From positions 1,598,686 to 1,662,685 of the forward strand of contig NZ_CP060397.1 of assembly GCF_015840715.1 (NCBI RefSeq): DNA of 64,000 nucleotides. The letters run 5' to 3'. The notes below the pieces were generated by a model. That model saw nothing but the letters and a program-made list of their open reading frames with translations. It was not told where the DNA came from and made no database searches. Made by a program: the position numbers and the translations under genes. Position 1 is the stretch's first letter. Every line of letters starts with the position of its first letter. Of the stretch, positions 22,675 to 30,394 are shown one piece after another. Source of the stretch: Synechococcus sp. CBW1004. GTDB lineage: Bacteria; Cyanobacteriota; Cyanobacteriia; PCC-6307; Cyanobiaceae.

Positions 22675-22778
22675 ATAAGGGCAGATCCACTGCAGTGCAA
22701 TGGATCTCGGCAGTTTCTGACGGTAAAATGTGCGTGAAAGGGCTGATCTGAGCCCAAAAGCGGTCCGGAGTTTTCCAC

Positions 22779-24308
22779 ATGTATCGGCGTGAGCATCGTT
22801 ATCAGCTCTCGTTCGAAGACTTCTTCCTGCCGTTTGGCGGCAAACTCTCCGGTGATAATCGGTGGATCAAGCTGGCTGAGCTCATTCCGTGGGATGAACT
22901 GGAGGACGACTACGCAGCGCAATTCTGTAAGGGCTTTGGAGCACCGGCAAAACCCTTTCGCATGGCACTGGGTGCCTTGATCATCAAGACCCGTCTCGGG
23001 CTCACGGATGAAGAACTGGTGGAGCAGATCAAGGAAAACCCCTATCTCCAGTTTTTCATTGGCTTGGAAGCGTTCCAGTCTTCGGCGCCGTTTGATCCAT
23101 CGATGATGGTGTATTTCCGCAAGCGCTTGCCAGAAGCGATTGTGAATGAATGCAATGAAAGGATTGTGCGCCACGGCCTGAAAATGATTCGCTCATCAGA
23201 TCCCCAGGGCACAGGGGATGACGACGGCAGTGGCGGATCGACCAGTCCTCCCGACCAACCAAAGCCATCCTTGCAGAAGCAGCCGAATCAGGGTTCACTC
23301 TTGATCGATGCCACCTGTGCGCCGGTGGATATCCGTCATCCCACCGATCTATCCCTGCTCAATGAAGCCAGGGAGGTGACTGAGATCCTGATTGATGCGA
23401 TGCATCCCCAGGTCAGGGAACGCTTCGGCTACAAGCCGCGTACACACCGCAAAAAGGCGAGGCAGCAGTTTCTTGCAGTGGCCAAAAAGAAGAAGCCAAG
23501 GATCAGCAAGATCCGCAAAGCGATCAAGCAGCAGCTTGGTCACCTCAAGCGGAATCTGGCAAGCGTTGACGCCCTGATCGCCTGTGGTGGCAGCCTTCTG
23601 GCCGCCGGACGGCATATCTACCGGAAGTTGCTGGTGATCAGCGAGCTGGTCCGCCAGCAGACTATTCTCTATCACGCAGACAGCAGAAGCATCCCAGATC
23701 GCATCGTCAGCCTCTGCCAGGCACATATCAGGCCGATTGTCCGCGGGAAAGCTCGTTGCAATGTTGAGTTCGGAGCCAAGATCTCAATCTCTGTCACCGG
23801 CGAGGGATTCACCTTCCTCGATCGCCTGAATTATGACCCCTACAACGAAGGAGAAGACCTCAAGGGTCAAGCGATTTCCTATCGGCGTCGCCATGGTCAC
23901 TATCCGATGGTGATTTGTGCTGACCAGATCTACCGCACAAGATCGAACCGTGCCTTCTGCCAGCGCCATGGAATCCGTTTGAGTGGCCCGCGACTTGGAC
24001 GGCCGAAGAACGATCCTGAATTGGTGGCTGCCGAGAAGCAGCAGTTCATCGATGACCAGCGCCAAAGGAATGCCGTTGAAGGCAAGATCGGCCAAGGCAA
24101 GAGGCGTTTTGGACTGGGCCTGATACGTGAGAAGCTCGCTGTGACCCAGGGTTCAACCATCGCACTCAATATTCTGGTGATGAACCTCGAGAAGCTGCTG
24201 GAGCTTCTTTTTGTTCTTTTTGCGTCCTGGCTGCAACTTCTCCTGTGCAATCAACCAGGCAAGGGGTCACCATTCGTGTGTGTGAGCACTCATCTCAGCC
24301 CCACATGA
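22779..24308 (+). CDS. IS transposase, DDE type (DUF772 N terminus)
   Basis: 509 residues, full length for this transposase group. The N-terminal DUF772-like domain (MALGALIIKTRLGLTDEELV, then FFIGLEAFQSSAPFDPSMMV) is followed by an RNase H-like core: first Asp in LLIDATCAPVDIRHPTDLSL, second in MVICADQIYRTRSNRAF, Glu in RNAVEGKIGQGKRRFG, so the DDE triad seems intact. A roughly 110-residue basic helical insertion lies between the first two. No frameshift or stop is seen, so the element may still be active. Codon use is less G+C-rich than the host genes. Confidence 0.92.
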   Translation: MYRREHRYQLSFEDFFLPFGGKLSGDNRWIKLAELIPWDELEDDYAAQFCKGFGAPAKPFRMALGALIIKTRLGLTDEELVEQIKENPYLQFFIGLEAFQSSAPFDPSMMVYFRKRLPEAIVNECNERIVRHGLKMIRSSDPQGTGDDDGSGGSTSPPDQPKPSLQKQPNQGSLLIDATCAPVDIRHPTDLSLLNEAREVTEILIDAMHPQVRERFGYKPRTHRKKARQQFLAVAKKKKPRISKIRKAIKQQLGHLKRNLASVDALIACGGSLLAAGRHIYRKLLVISELVRQQTILYHADSRSIPDRIVSLCQAHIRPIVRGKARCNVEFGAKISISVTGEGFTFLDRLNYDPYNEGEDLKGQAISYRRRHGHYPMVICADQIYRTRSNRAFCQRHGIRLSGPRLGRPKNDPELVAAEKQQFIDDQRQRNAVEGKIGQGKRRFGLGLIREKLAVTQGSTIALNILVMNLEKLLELLFVLFASWLQLLLCNQPGKGSPFVCVSTHLSPT

Positions 24309-24370
24309 ACGGCCAGTCTCCGCCTCACTCAGGCTCGGCTCTTTGACAGCTTGACCTCCCTCTCACTTTC

Positions 24371-24381
24371 TCAGGAAGCCC
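24371..24381 (-). repeat. IS right terminal inverted repeat
   Basis: TCAGGAAGCCC, the reverse complement of the left end at 22664-22674. Confidence 0.88.
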
Positions 24382-24387
24382 TCCTTG
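24382..24387 (+). repeat. Target-site duplication, right copy
   Basis: TCCTTG directly after the right IS end, the second copy of the sequence at 22658-22663. Confidence 0.88.
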
Positions 24388-24498
24388 GCCGCAACACAGG
24401 TGGGTCTCCTCCAAGAACGTCGCTCCGCCCTGATCTCCGCCGCCGTCACCGGCCAGATCGATGTGCGGGGTCTGGTGCCTGAGGCCAGCGCTGCCTGA
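24388..24498 (+). pseudogene. hsdS: 3' remnant of hsdS separated by the IS
   Basis: Thirty-six codons that continue the interrupted hsdS in frame when the IS and one target copy are removed: AATQVGLLQERRSALISAAV and then TGQIDVRGLVPEASAA and TGA. The ERRSALISAAVTGQIDV stretch is the classic end of HsdS proteins. The restored gene would encode 449 residues. It has no start codon of its own and is unlikely to be translated. Confidence 0.9.
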
Positions 24499-24565
24499 GC
24501 AGCACCCCTAAGACCATTCTGATTGTCCTGCCCAACGGTGAGTCCCACGCGCGTTCTGTCACCCG

Positions 24566-24682
24566 GGAAGGGTGACGCGGATCCTCCTTGAGCAGGGCAT
24601 AGGCCCGATCGGCTTGCTCCTGCACGGCCTTGGGCAGCGCGTCGTAGCAGCGCCAGAGGCGAGGACTGGCCTGATGCTTCAA
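24566..24682 (-). pseudogene. Truncated RelE/ParE-like toxin
   Basis: Reading down from a TTG at 24682 (overlapping the antitoxin stop as TTGA) gives about 39 residues of a RelE-type toxin: KHQASPRLWRCYDALPKAVQ, then EQADRAYALLKEDPRHPS. In the family this is the N-terminal half and is followed by a beta-sheet with the active site. Here the match stops abruptly near 24565 and the frame runs on with unrelated sequence to 24446, crossing the hsdS remnant on the other strand. The toxin is therefore very probably inactive. Confidence 0.68.
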
Positions 24683-24879
24683 AGCTGCCTGCAGCGTCCC
24701 GCCTTCAGGTCGGCCAATGCTTCCTCCGCCAGCCAATCCAGCGCGCCGGCTTCCACGTCGTTCTCCAGCTGCTGATCCCAGTCCTCTGCGTCAAAGCGCT
24801 CGTACCAGGCGCGAAATCGGGCTCGGCCTGCGGGATCCAGTTGCTGCACAGCAGCCTCAATGGCTTGGAGACTTGTCAT
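24679..24879 (-). CDS. Antitoxin of a type II toxin-antitoxin pair
   Basis: 66 residues: helical, acidic, with the pattern LQAIEAAVQQLDPAGRARFR, a WYERFDAEDWDQQ segment and an ALADLKAGRC end shared by small cyanobacterial antitoxins whose partners are RelE/ParE-like toxins. The frame is complete, but the toxin next to it is truncated, so it may be an orphan that could still neutralise related toxins elsewhere. Confidence 0.7.
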   Translation of the reverse strand: MTSLQAIEAAVQQLDPAGRARFRAWYERFDAEDWDQQLENDVEAGALDWLAEEALADLKAGRCRQL

Positions 24880-25083
24880 AGGGGCACTTTAGTTGGACTT
24901 CCAGGCCACGCCCGTTGGCTGGGAGAACCCACTCGCCCCGCTCGGCCCATCGGGCTGGCAGAGGCCATGGGCCTGCTTGGGCGTGGCCGATGGGACACCA
25001 GGCCGTATTGGTGGCACTTGAGGAAGGGGGATCGGCAGCGACTCCCGGTTCGCGACCCCGTCCCTGCCTCAGCCTCCAAGCCC

Positions 25084-25587
25084 ATGCCCGACCCCGAGAG
25101 CCCTGCCCGTCAGCCGCCTGCGGCTCCGCCAGAATCGATGGACTCCCTTCGCCCCTGGCCTGGCCTCGATCGGCTCGTCTTCCTCCAGTCCATCGGTGGC
25201 CTGCTGCTCGGTCTGATTGCCCTGTTCTCCTCCTATGACCACATCACCCTCGCCGGTCGAAGCCTCCCGCTCCCCCAGCAGTGGGGAATCCCTCTCATCG
25301 CTGCCTCGGTGGCGACAGTTCTTGTCGACTCTCAACTGGCGACCCGTGCGCGAGATCGAGCGGCGTACGAGGCTGATCGAGGAGCGTACGAGGCTGATCG
25401 AGATCGAAATCGAGCAGCTGAGAGCCGAGAACGCCAGGGAAAGAGCCTTGGACGCCTCCATACAGCGGCTGTGCTTTCCGCCCGAGTCCAGCTCGACCCC
25501 TCCGCCACCAACCGAGCCCGATTGCGGGCCTTCCTCGCCCTGATCAGCGGCGAGATCCCACCGGAGCCTGGCGAGACCGATGCGTGA
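25084..25587 (+). CDS. Two-helix membrane protein coupled to vapBC
   Basis: 167 residues from ATG 25084. A Pro-rich N terminus, two hydrophobic segments (FLQSIGGLLLGLIALFSSY and PLIAASVATVLVD), then a highly charged helix with a 7-residue duplication (AAYEADR, GAYEADR) encoded by a 21-base direct repeat at 25363-25401, and a C-terminal LRAFLALISGEIPPEPGE. The frame is open from 24841, but the upstream part is not protein-like. Its stop overlaps the first possible vapB start by eight bases. No known family; its place in the defence island suggests an accessory or effector role (inference). Confidence 0.6.
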   Translation: MPDPESPARQPPAAPPESMDSLRPWPGLDRLVFLQSIGGLLLGLIALFSSYDHITLAGRSLPLPQQWGIPLIAASVATVLVDSQLATRARDRAAYEADRGAYEADRDRNRAAESRERQGKSLGRLHTAAVLSARVQLDPSATNRARLRAFLALISGEIPPEPGETDA

Positions 25588-25861
25588 CTCAATCATCCGC
25601 CCTAGCCTGCTAGCAGCCAGCAAGCAGCCCCCGGTCTTGGCTCGAACCCTCTACATCCGCCACGTGCCCGAGGAGGTGGCCGCCCGCCTCGAGAAGCTCG
25701 CCGCCCGGGCCGGCCTGCCCCTGAGCACTTTCGCGCTGCAGGAGCTCACCGAGACCGCCCGCCGTGCCGACAACGCCGAGCTGTTGAACGCACTCCCGTC
25801 GCTGTCGATCGACCACAAGACCATCCTCGAGGCCCTGCAGGACAGCCGAACCGAGCGCTGA
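25580..25861 (+). CDS. vapB: VapB-like antitoxin
   Basis: 93 residues with a ribbon-helix-helix-like domain: TLYIRHVPEEVAARLEKLAA followed by RAGLPLSTFALQEL, as in FitA/VapB antitoxins, and an acidic C-terminal tail that would wrap the toxin. The ATG at 25580 overlaps the upstream stop; homologues usually start at the MARTLYIRH position, which here is a TTG at 25637, so the start is uncertain. The stop shares one base with the vapC start (TGATG). Confidence 0.8.
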   Translation: MRDSIIRPSLLAASKQPPVLARTLYIRHVPEEVAARLEKLAARAGLPLSTFALQELTETARRADNAELLNALPSLSIDHKTILEALQDSRTER

Positions 25862-26244
25862 TGGTGGTGATCGACGCCTCGGCATTGGTGGATGCCCTGC
25901 TGGTGGCCGGTGCCGCCCGAGAACGGCTGGCGAGCGCCAACCTGCAGGCACCGGAGCTGATTGACGCGGAACTGCTCTCGGTGCTTCGCCGCCTGGTGCT
26001 CGCCGGAACCCTGGCGGAGACGCATGCACTGCAGGCCCTGGCCACGGCCTCGCAACTGGGGCTGCGTCGCCACCCCACTCGCATCCTCTGGCCGCGGGCC
26101 TGGGCGCTGCGCGCCAACCTCTATGCCTACGACGCGCTGTATGTGGCCCTGGCTGAGCAACTCGACGCGCCGCTGCTCACCGCCGATGCCCGCATCGCCA
26201 GGGCCCCCGGCCTGCGCTGCTGCGTGGAAGTGATTCAGCCATGA
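25861..26244 (+). CDS. vapC: VapC PIN-domain toxin ribonuclease
   Basis: 127-residue PIN-domain ribonuclease, normally inhibited by VapB and often specific for tRNA or rRNA. The four acidic residues are in place: Asp5 (VIDASAL), Glu37 (LIDAELL), Asp91 (YDALYVALAE) and Asp109 (LLTADARI). Length is normal and the frame intact. It is followed after 130 bases by hsdR on the same strand. Confidence 0.88.
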   Translation: MVVIDASALVDALLVAGAARERLASANLQAPELIDAELLSVLRRLVLAGTLAETHALQALATASQLGLRRHPTRILWPRAWALRANLYAYDALYVALAEQLDAPLLTADARIARAPGLRCCVEVIQP

Positions 26245-26374
26245 GCCATCGACTGAACGATGGGATCTGGGCGAGGTGATGCAGCCATCGCATAGCTGAG
26301 ACGACGGGACTTGTCTCCATTCAGCACGGCCTAGGCTGGGTTGCGTGAGTGGCGCTTCCTCAGGCCCTGAGTCC

Positions 26375-29300
26375 ATGAGCCTCCATCACGAGAGCGCCTT
26401 CGAGCAGGAGATCTGCGACCACCTCGGCAGTCACGGCTGGCTTTACGAAGACGGCGCCGCCTCTGCCTACGACCGTGAGCTAGCGCTTTACCCGCCGGAT
26501 CTGATCGCCTGGGTGCAGCAGGCCCACCCCGAGGCGTGGGAGGTGCTGCAGAAGAACCATGGCAGCAAGGCCGAATCCACCCTGCTGCAGCGGGTGCGCA
26601 AGCAGCTCGATCAGGTGGGCACCCTCGATCTGCTGCGTCATGGCGTCGAGGTGCTCGGCCTGCCCAAGGCCCTGAAGCTGGCGGAGTTCAAGCCGGCCTT
26701 CGGGCTCAACCCACAGATCCTGGCCCGCTACCGCGCCAACCGCCTGCGAGTGCTGCGCCAGGTGCGTTACTCCACCCACAACCAGAACTGCCTCGATCTG
26801 GTGCTGGCGCTCAACGGCATCCCCGTCGCCACCGTTGAACTGAAAACCGACAACACCCAGTCGATCGCGGATGCCGTCTGGCAGTACAAGAGCGATCGCC
26901 ACCCCAGGCCCGCCGGCCAGGCTCCCGAACCGCTGCTGCACTTCCCCAGTGGTGCCCTGGTGCACTTCGCCGTCAGCAACCGCGAGGTGCAGATGACCAC
27001 CCGGCTGCAGGGCCCCCAGACCCAGTTCCTGCCGTTCAACCAGGGCAGCGATCCCGGTGGGGCCAACTGCGGCGCCGGCAATCCGCTCGGCGACGGCCAT
27101 CCCACGGCCTACCTCTGGGAGGAGGTGTGGGAGCGAGACAGCTGGCTGGAGATTCTGGGGCGCTATTGCATCGCCGAGCGCGACAGCAAAAAGCAGATCC
27201 GCCGCCTGGTCTTTCCGCGCTACCACCAGCTCAAGGCCACCCGGCTGCTGATCCGCGCCGTGCTGGCGGAAGGCCCCGGCGGGCGCTACCTGATTCAGCA
27301 CTCGGCAGGGTCCGGCAAGACCGCCTCGATCGGCTGGAGCGCCCACCTGCTCGCCGATCTGCACGACGAACACGACCGCAAGCTGTTCGACACCGTGCTG
27401 GTGGTGAGCGACCGCAGCGTGATCGACAGCCAGCTGCAGGAAACGCTGGAGAACTTCGAGCGGCGCAAGGGCGTGGTGGCCTCGATCACCACCGAGAAGG
27501 GCATCAAGAGCGAGCAGCTGGCTGCCGCCCTCAGCGGTGACAAAAAGATCGTGGTCTGCACGATCCAGACCTTCCCGGCCCTGATCAAGAAGATGCAGGA
27601 GCTCACCGCCACCAGCGGCAAACGCTTCGCGGTGATCGCCGATGAGGCCCACAGCTCCCAGACCGGCGAAGCGGCCCAGAAGCTCAAGCAGGTGCTCGCA
27701 GCCTCCGAGGCGGCGGACCTGGCCGATGGCGGTGAGCTGGACACCGAGACCCTGCTGGCGGCCACGATGTCCAGCCGCGCCAACCAGAGCGGCATCACCT
27801 ATGTGGCCTTCACCGCCACACCCAAGGCCAAGACGCTGGAGCTGTTCGGACGGCGGCCCAACCCCAGTGAGCCCGCCGGGAAGGGGAATCTGCCGGCCCC
27901 GTTCCATGTGTATTCGATGCGGCAGGCGATCGAGGAGGGCTTCATCCTCGATGTCCTGCAGAACTACACCTCCTATTCCCTCGCCTTCCGCCTGGCCCAG
28001 CAGGGGCAGAGCTATAGCCGCGAGGAGGTGGAACGCAGTGCCGCCCTCAGGAAGCTGATGGGCTGGGTGAAGCTCCACCCCCACAACATCGCCCAGAAGG
28101 TGGAGATCATCGTCGAGCACTTCCGTCAGCACGTCTGGCCGCTGCTCGATGGCAAGGCCAAGGCGATGGTGGTGGTGGGCTCGCGCAAGGAGGCCGTGCG
28201 CTGGAAGCTGGCGATTGACCGCTACATCGCTGAGAAGAACTACCCGATGGGTGCCTTGGTGGCCTTCAGCGGCGAGGTCAACGATCCCGAGAGCGGGCCG
28301 GAGGCCTTCAGCGAGCGCAGCCAGAGCCTCAACCCCGGCCTCAAGGGTGACATCCGCGAGGCCTTCAAGGGCGACGACACCCAGATCCTGCTGGTGGCCA
28401 ACAAGTTCCAGACCGGCTTCGATCAGCCGCTGCTCTGCGCCATGTACGTCGACCGTCGTCTCGACGGCATCCAGGCGGTGCAGACCCTCTCACGCCTGAA
28501 CCGCTGCCATCCGGGCAAGGACACCACCTACGTGGTCGATTTCGTCAACGAACCTGATGACATCCTGGCGGCCTTCAAGACCTACTACGAAACCGCCGCC
28601 CTGGCGGAGGCCACCGATCCGGCCCTGATCCTCGATCTCAAGACCAAGCTCGATGCCCAGGGCCACTACGACGCGTTCGAGATCGACCGGGTGGTGAAGG
28701 TGCTGCTGGATCCCACCAGCAAGCCCAGGCAGCTGAGCGCGGCCCTGGAGCCGGTGGCCCAGCGGCTGATGAACAGCTACCGAGAAGCACGTCTGGCCCA
28801 CCGCCACGCCGAGGAGAGCAACGATGCCGATCAGCAGAAGCAAGCCAAGGAGACGCTCGATGCCCTGACGCTGTTCCGCAGCGACATGGGCACCTATGTC
28901 CGCTTCTACACCTTTCTCTCGCAGATCTTCGACTACGGCAACACGGCCCTGGAGAAACGCTGGCTGTTCTACAAACGGCTGCTGCCGCTGCTGGAGTTCG
29001 AGCGCGAGATCAACACGGTGGATCTCTCCAAGGTGGTGCTCACCCACCATCACCTGCGCAAGCTCGGCAGCAACAACCTGGATCTCAAGAAGGGCGACGC
29101 CGTCGCCATCCCCGGCATGGCCCCCGGCGGTGGTGGCGTGCAGGAGAAGGACAAGGTGCAGCTGGAGGAGATCATCTCCAAGCTCAATGAGCTGTTCAGC
29201 GGCGATCTCAGCGACAGCGACAAGGTGGTCTATGTGCGCTCGGTGATCAAGGGCAAGCTGCTCGAGTCCGAGACCCTGCGTCAGCAGGCCGCCGCCAACA

Positions 29301-29500
29301 GCAAGGAGCAGTTCGCCAACTCACCGGATTTCGGCACCGAGCTGATGGATGCAATCATCGGCGCCCTCGATGCTCACAAGGCGATGAGCAGCCAGGCCCT
29401 CAATTCACAGGAGGTGCGAGAGGGGCTGAAGGACATCCTGATCAACCAGACCAGCCTCTACGAAGACCTGCGCGATCAGGCTCAGCACCATGACCCCTGA
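26375..29500 (+). CDS. hsdR: Type I restriction subunit HsdR
   Basis: Motor and nuclease subunit of the type I R-M complex, 1041 residues. N-terminal PD-(D/E)xK nuclease around residues 130-160 (NCLDLVLALNGIPVATVELK), then a superfamily 2 translocase: Walker A SAGSGKTAS near 310, DEAHSSQTG near 422, AFTATPKAKT, and a late TLSRLNRCHPGKDTTYVVDF motif. The C-terminal helical assembly region is complete. The frame opens at GTG 26345; ATG 26375 (MSLHHESAFEQEI) starts at the domain. No disruption seen, so restriction would be limited only by the damaged HsdS. Confidence 0.95.
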   Translation: MSLHHESAFEQEICDHLGSHGWLYEDGAASAYDRELALYPPDLIAWVQQAHPEAWEVLQKNHGSKAESTLLQRVRKQLDQVGTLDLLRHGVEVLGLPKALKLAEFKPAFGLNPQILARYRANRLRVLRQVRYSTHNQNCLDLVLALNGIPVATVELKTDNTQSIADAVWQYKSDRHPRPAGQAPEPLLHFPSGALVHFAVSNREVQMTTRLQGPQTQFLPFNQGSDPGGANCGAGNPLGDGHPTAYLWEEVWERDSWLEILGRYCIAERDSKKQIRRLVFPRYHQLKATRLLIRAVLAEGPGGRYLIQHSAGSGKTASIGWSAHLLADLHDEHDRKLFDTVLVVSDRSVIDSQLQETLENFERRKGVVASITTEKGIKSEQLAAALSGDKKIVVCTIQTFPALIKKMQELTATSGKRFAVIADEAHSSQTGEAAQKLKQVLAASEAADLADGGELDTETLLAATMSSRANQSGITYVAFTATPKAKTLELFGRRPNPSEPAGKGNLPAPFHVYSMRQAIEEGFILDVLQNYTSYSLAFRLAQQGQSYSREEVERSAALRKLMGWVKLHPHNIAQKVEIIVEHFRQHVWPLLDGKAKAMVVVGSRKEAVRWKLAIDRYIAEKNYPMGALVAFSGEVNDPESGPEAFSERSQSLNPGLKGDIREAFKGDDTQILLVANKFQTGFDQPLLCAMYVDRRLDGIQAVQTLSRLNRCHPGKDTTYVVDFVNEPDDILAAFKTYYETAALAEATDPALILDLKTKLDAQGHYDAFEIDRVVKVLLDPTSKPRQLSAALEPVAQRLMNSYREARLAHRHAEESNDADQQKQAKETLDALTLFRSDMGTYVRFYTFLSQIFDYGNTALEKRWLFYKRLLPLLEFEREINTVDLSKVVLTHHHLRKLGSNNLDLKKGDAVAIPGMAPGGGGVQEKDKVQLEEIISKLNELFSGDLSDSDKVVYVRSVIKGKLLESETLRQQAAANSKEQFANSPDFGTELMDAIIGALDAHKAMSSQALNSQEVREGLKDILINQTSLYEDLRDQAQHHDP

Positions 29501-30041
29501 TCCGCTCACCATCGCTGCTGCCGAACAGGCCCGCACGGTGGTGCTGCAGATGATGGCGGAGCGCGGTCGCGGCGTCGTGCTCGTCGGCGCGGCCCGGCTC
29601 GATCTGGCTGTGGAGCATCTGCTCAAAGCCGTTATGGCTCCCAGCCAGGACACCGATGACCGCCTGTTCACCCCGGAGCGCTCCCTCGGCAGCTTCGCCG
29701 CCAAGATCACCCTGGCGGCCCGGCTCGGTCTGATCGACAGCTCCATCGAGGCTTCGTTGCACGCCGTCCGCAGCGTCCGCAACGACTTCGCCCACAGCGC
29801 CGGTGAGCCCTCCCTGGCGGATGCGCGCCACCAGAAGCGGCTGCGGCGGGTCTATCCCGAAGCGGAGGCGTCGCCGCTGTGGCTGGCCCTGGCTCCCCTG
29901 TTGGCACAGCAGTCAGGGCTCAGCTCCCATGAGCAGGCGTTCATCCTGCTGGTGACGATCCTGGTGGCCTCGATCGAGGCCTGTGTGCTGCTGCAGGTTC
30001 CGTTCACCCCGCGGGCCACGGTGCGCTTCAGGACCAGCTGA
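29490..30041 (+). CDS. MltR-like helical protein after hsdR
   Basis: 183 residues overlapping the hsdR end by 11 bases. A helical domain with ARLDLAVEHLLKAVM, LGSFAAKITLAARLGLI and VRSVRNDFAHS strongly resembles the MltR/DUF4145-type fold, where a conserved RNDFAH stretch follows a helical bundle; then a hydrophobic C-terminal helix (EQAFILLVTILVASIEACVL). Similar proteins are often found beside restriction systems and mobile loci, but their role is not established. Confidence 0.68.
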   Translation: MTPDPLTIAAAEQARTVVLQMMAERGRGVVLVGAARLDLAVEHLLKAVMAPSQDTDDRLFTPERSLGSFAAKITLAARLGLIDSSIEASLHAVRSVRNDFAHSAGEPSLADARHQKRLRRVYPEAEASPLWLALAPLLAQQSGLSSHEQAFILLVTILVASIEACVLLQVPFTPRATVRFRTS

Positions 30042-30106
30042 GACAAACCATCAGGCTCAGGGTTGCCGGATCACAACCAAAGCGCTGCTTCATTCTGACC
30101 ATCAAA

Positions 30107-30178
<72 letters not shown>

Positions 30179-30185
30179 GTGTTTC

Positions 30186-30206
30186 GTGATCCTGGATCAC
30201 GTGATC
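30186..30206. repeat. Overlapping palindromes upstream of tRNA-Val
   Basis: GTGATCCTGGATCAC (7-bp arms, 30186-30200) overlaps the perfect 12-bp palindrome GATCACGTGATC (30195-30206), giving three GTGATC/GATCAC units. It begins eight bases from the tRNA 5' end, in the position of its promoter. It could be an operator or a simple hairpin; nothing more can be said. Confidence 0.5.
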
Positions 30207-30394
30207 AGCTGGATCTCGGAAGGCTGCCTTGCTGAAGCAGCACCGATCGGCCGTTGGCGGAGGGGAGTGCCCGCAGAGGCAACCGTTCCGCTGACGCCGG
30301 CTGACGTTGTGGCGATCGTACCCCACAGGTGATCCCGCCTCCTGGGCGGCACGCCGCCCGCCAACCTGGGGCCATCCCGCCGCGGCCACCGCCT

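Larger units (their letters stand above)
21425..22678 (+). pseudogene. hsdS: Type I R-M specificity subunit HsdS, interrupted by IS
   Basis: DNA-recognition subunit of the type I R-M complex. The frame gives 417 residues: two target-recognition halves, each opened by the same motif (KDSGVEWLGKVPEYW near residue 10 and DSGVEWLGEVPEHW near residue 232), with a central helix (FLDCETAKIDALIAEQQRLI). The family normally ends in a second such helix; here the frame runs into an IS element at 22664 and stops after four IS-encoded residues. The missing 36 residues lie beyond the IS at 24388-24498. Visibly lower G+C than hsdM and hsdR. It may still yield a truncated, possibly partly active protein. Confidence 0.92.
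22664..24381 (+). mobile_element. Insertion sequence with DDE transposase inside hsdS
   Basis: A 1718-bp element bounded by perfect 11-bp inverted repeats, GGGCTTCCTGA at 22664-22674 and TCAGGAAGCCC at 24371-24381, and flanked by the 6-bp duplication TCCTTG. It carries one transposase gene. Between the left end and the gene there is an internal dyad (AGATCCA 22683-22689, TGGATCT 22701-22707) and a TAAAAT that could be its -10. The single long DDE transposase with a DUF772-like N terminus suggests the IS1182/IS5-type supergroup; exact family not decided. Confidence 0.92.

Noticed and set aside
24841..25083. Upstream part of the 24841-25587 frame as coding
   Set aside because: Overlaps the antitoxin start region and lacks protein-like composition; ATG 25084 is preferred.
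26480..28132. 550-codon open frame opposite hsdR
   Set aside because: Antisense to intact HsdR with clear motifs; no independent evidence.
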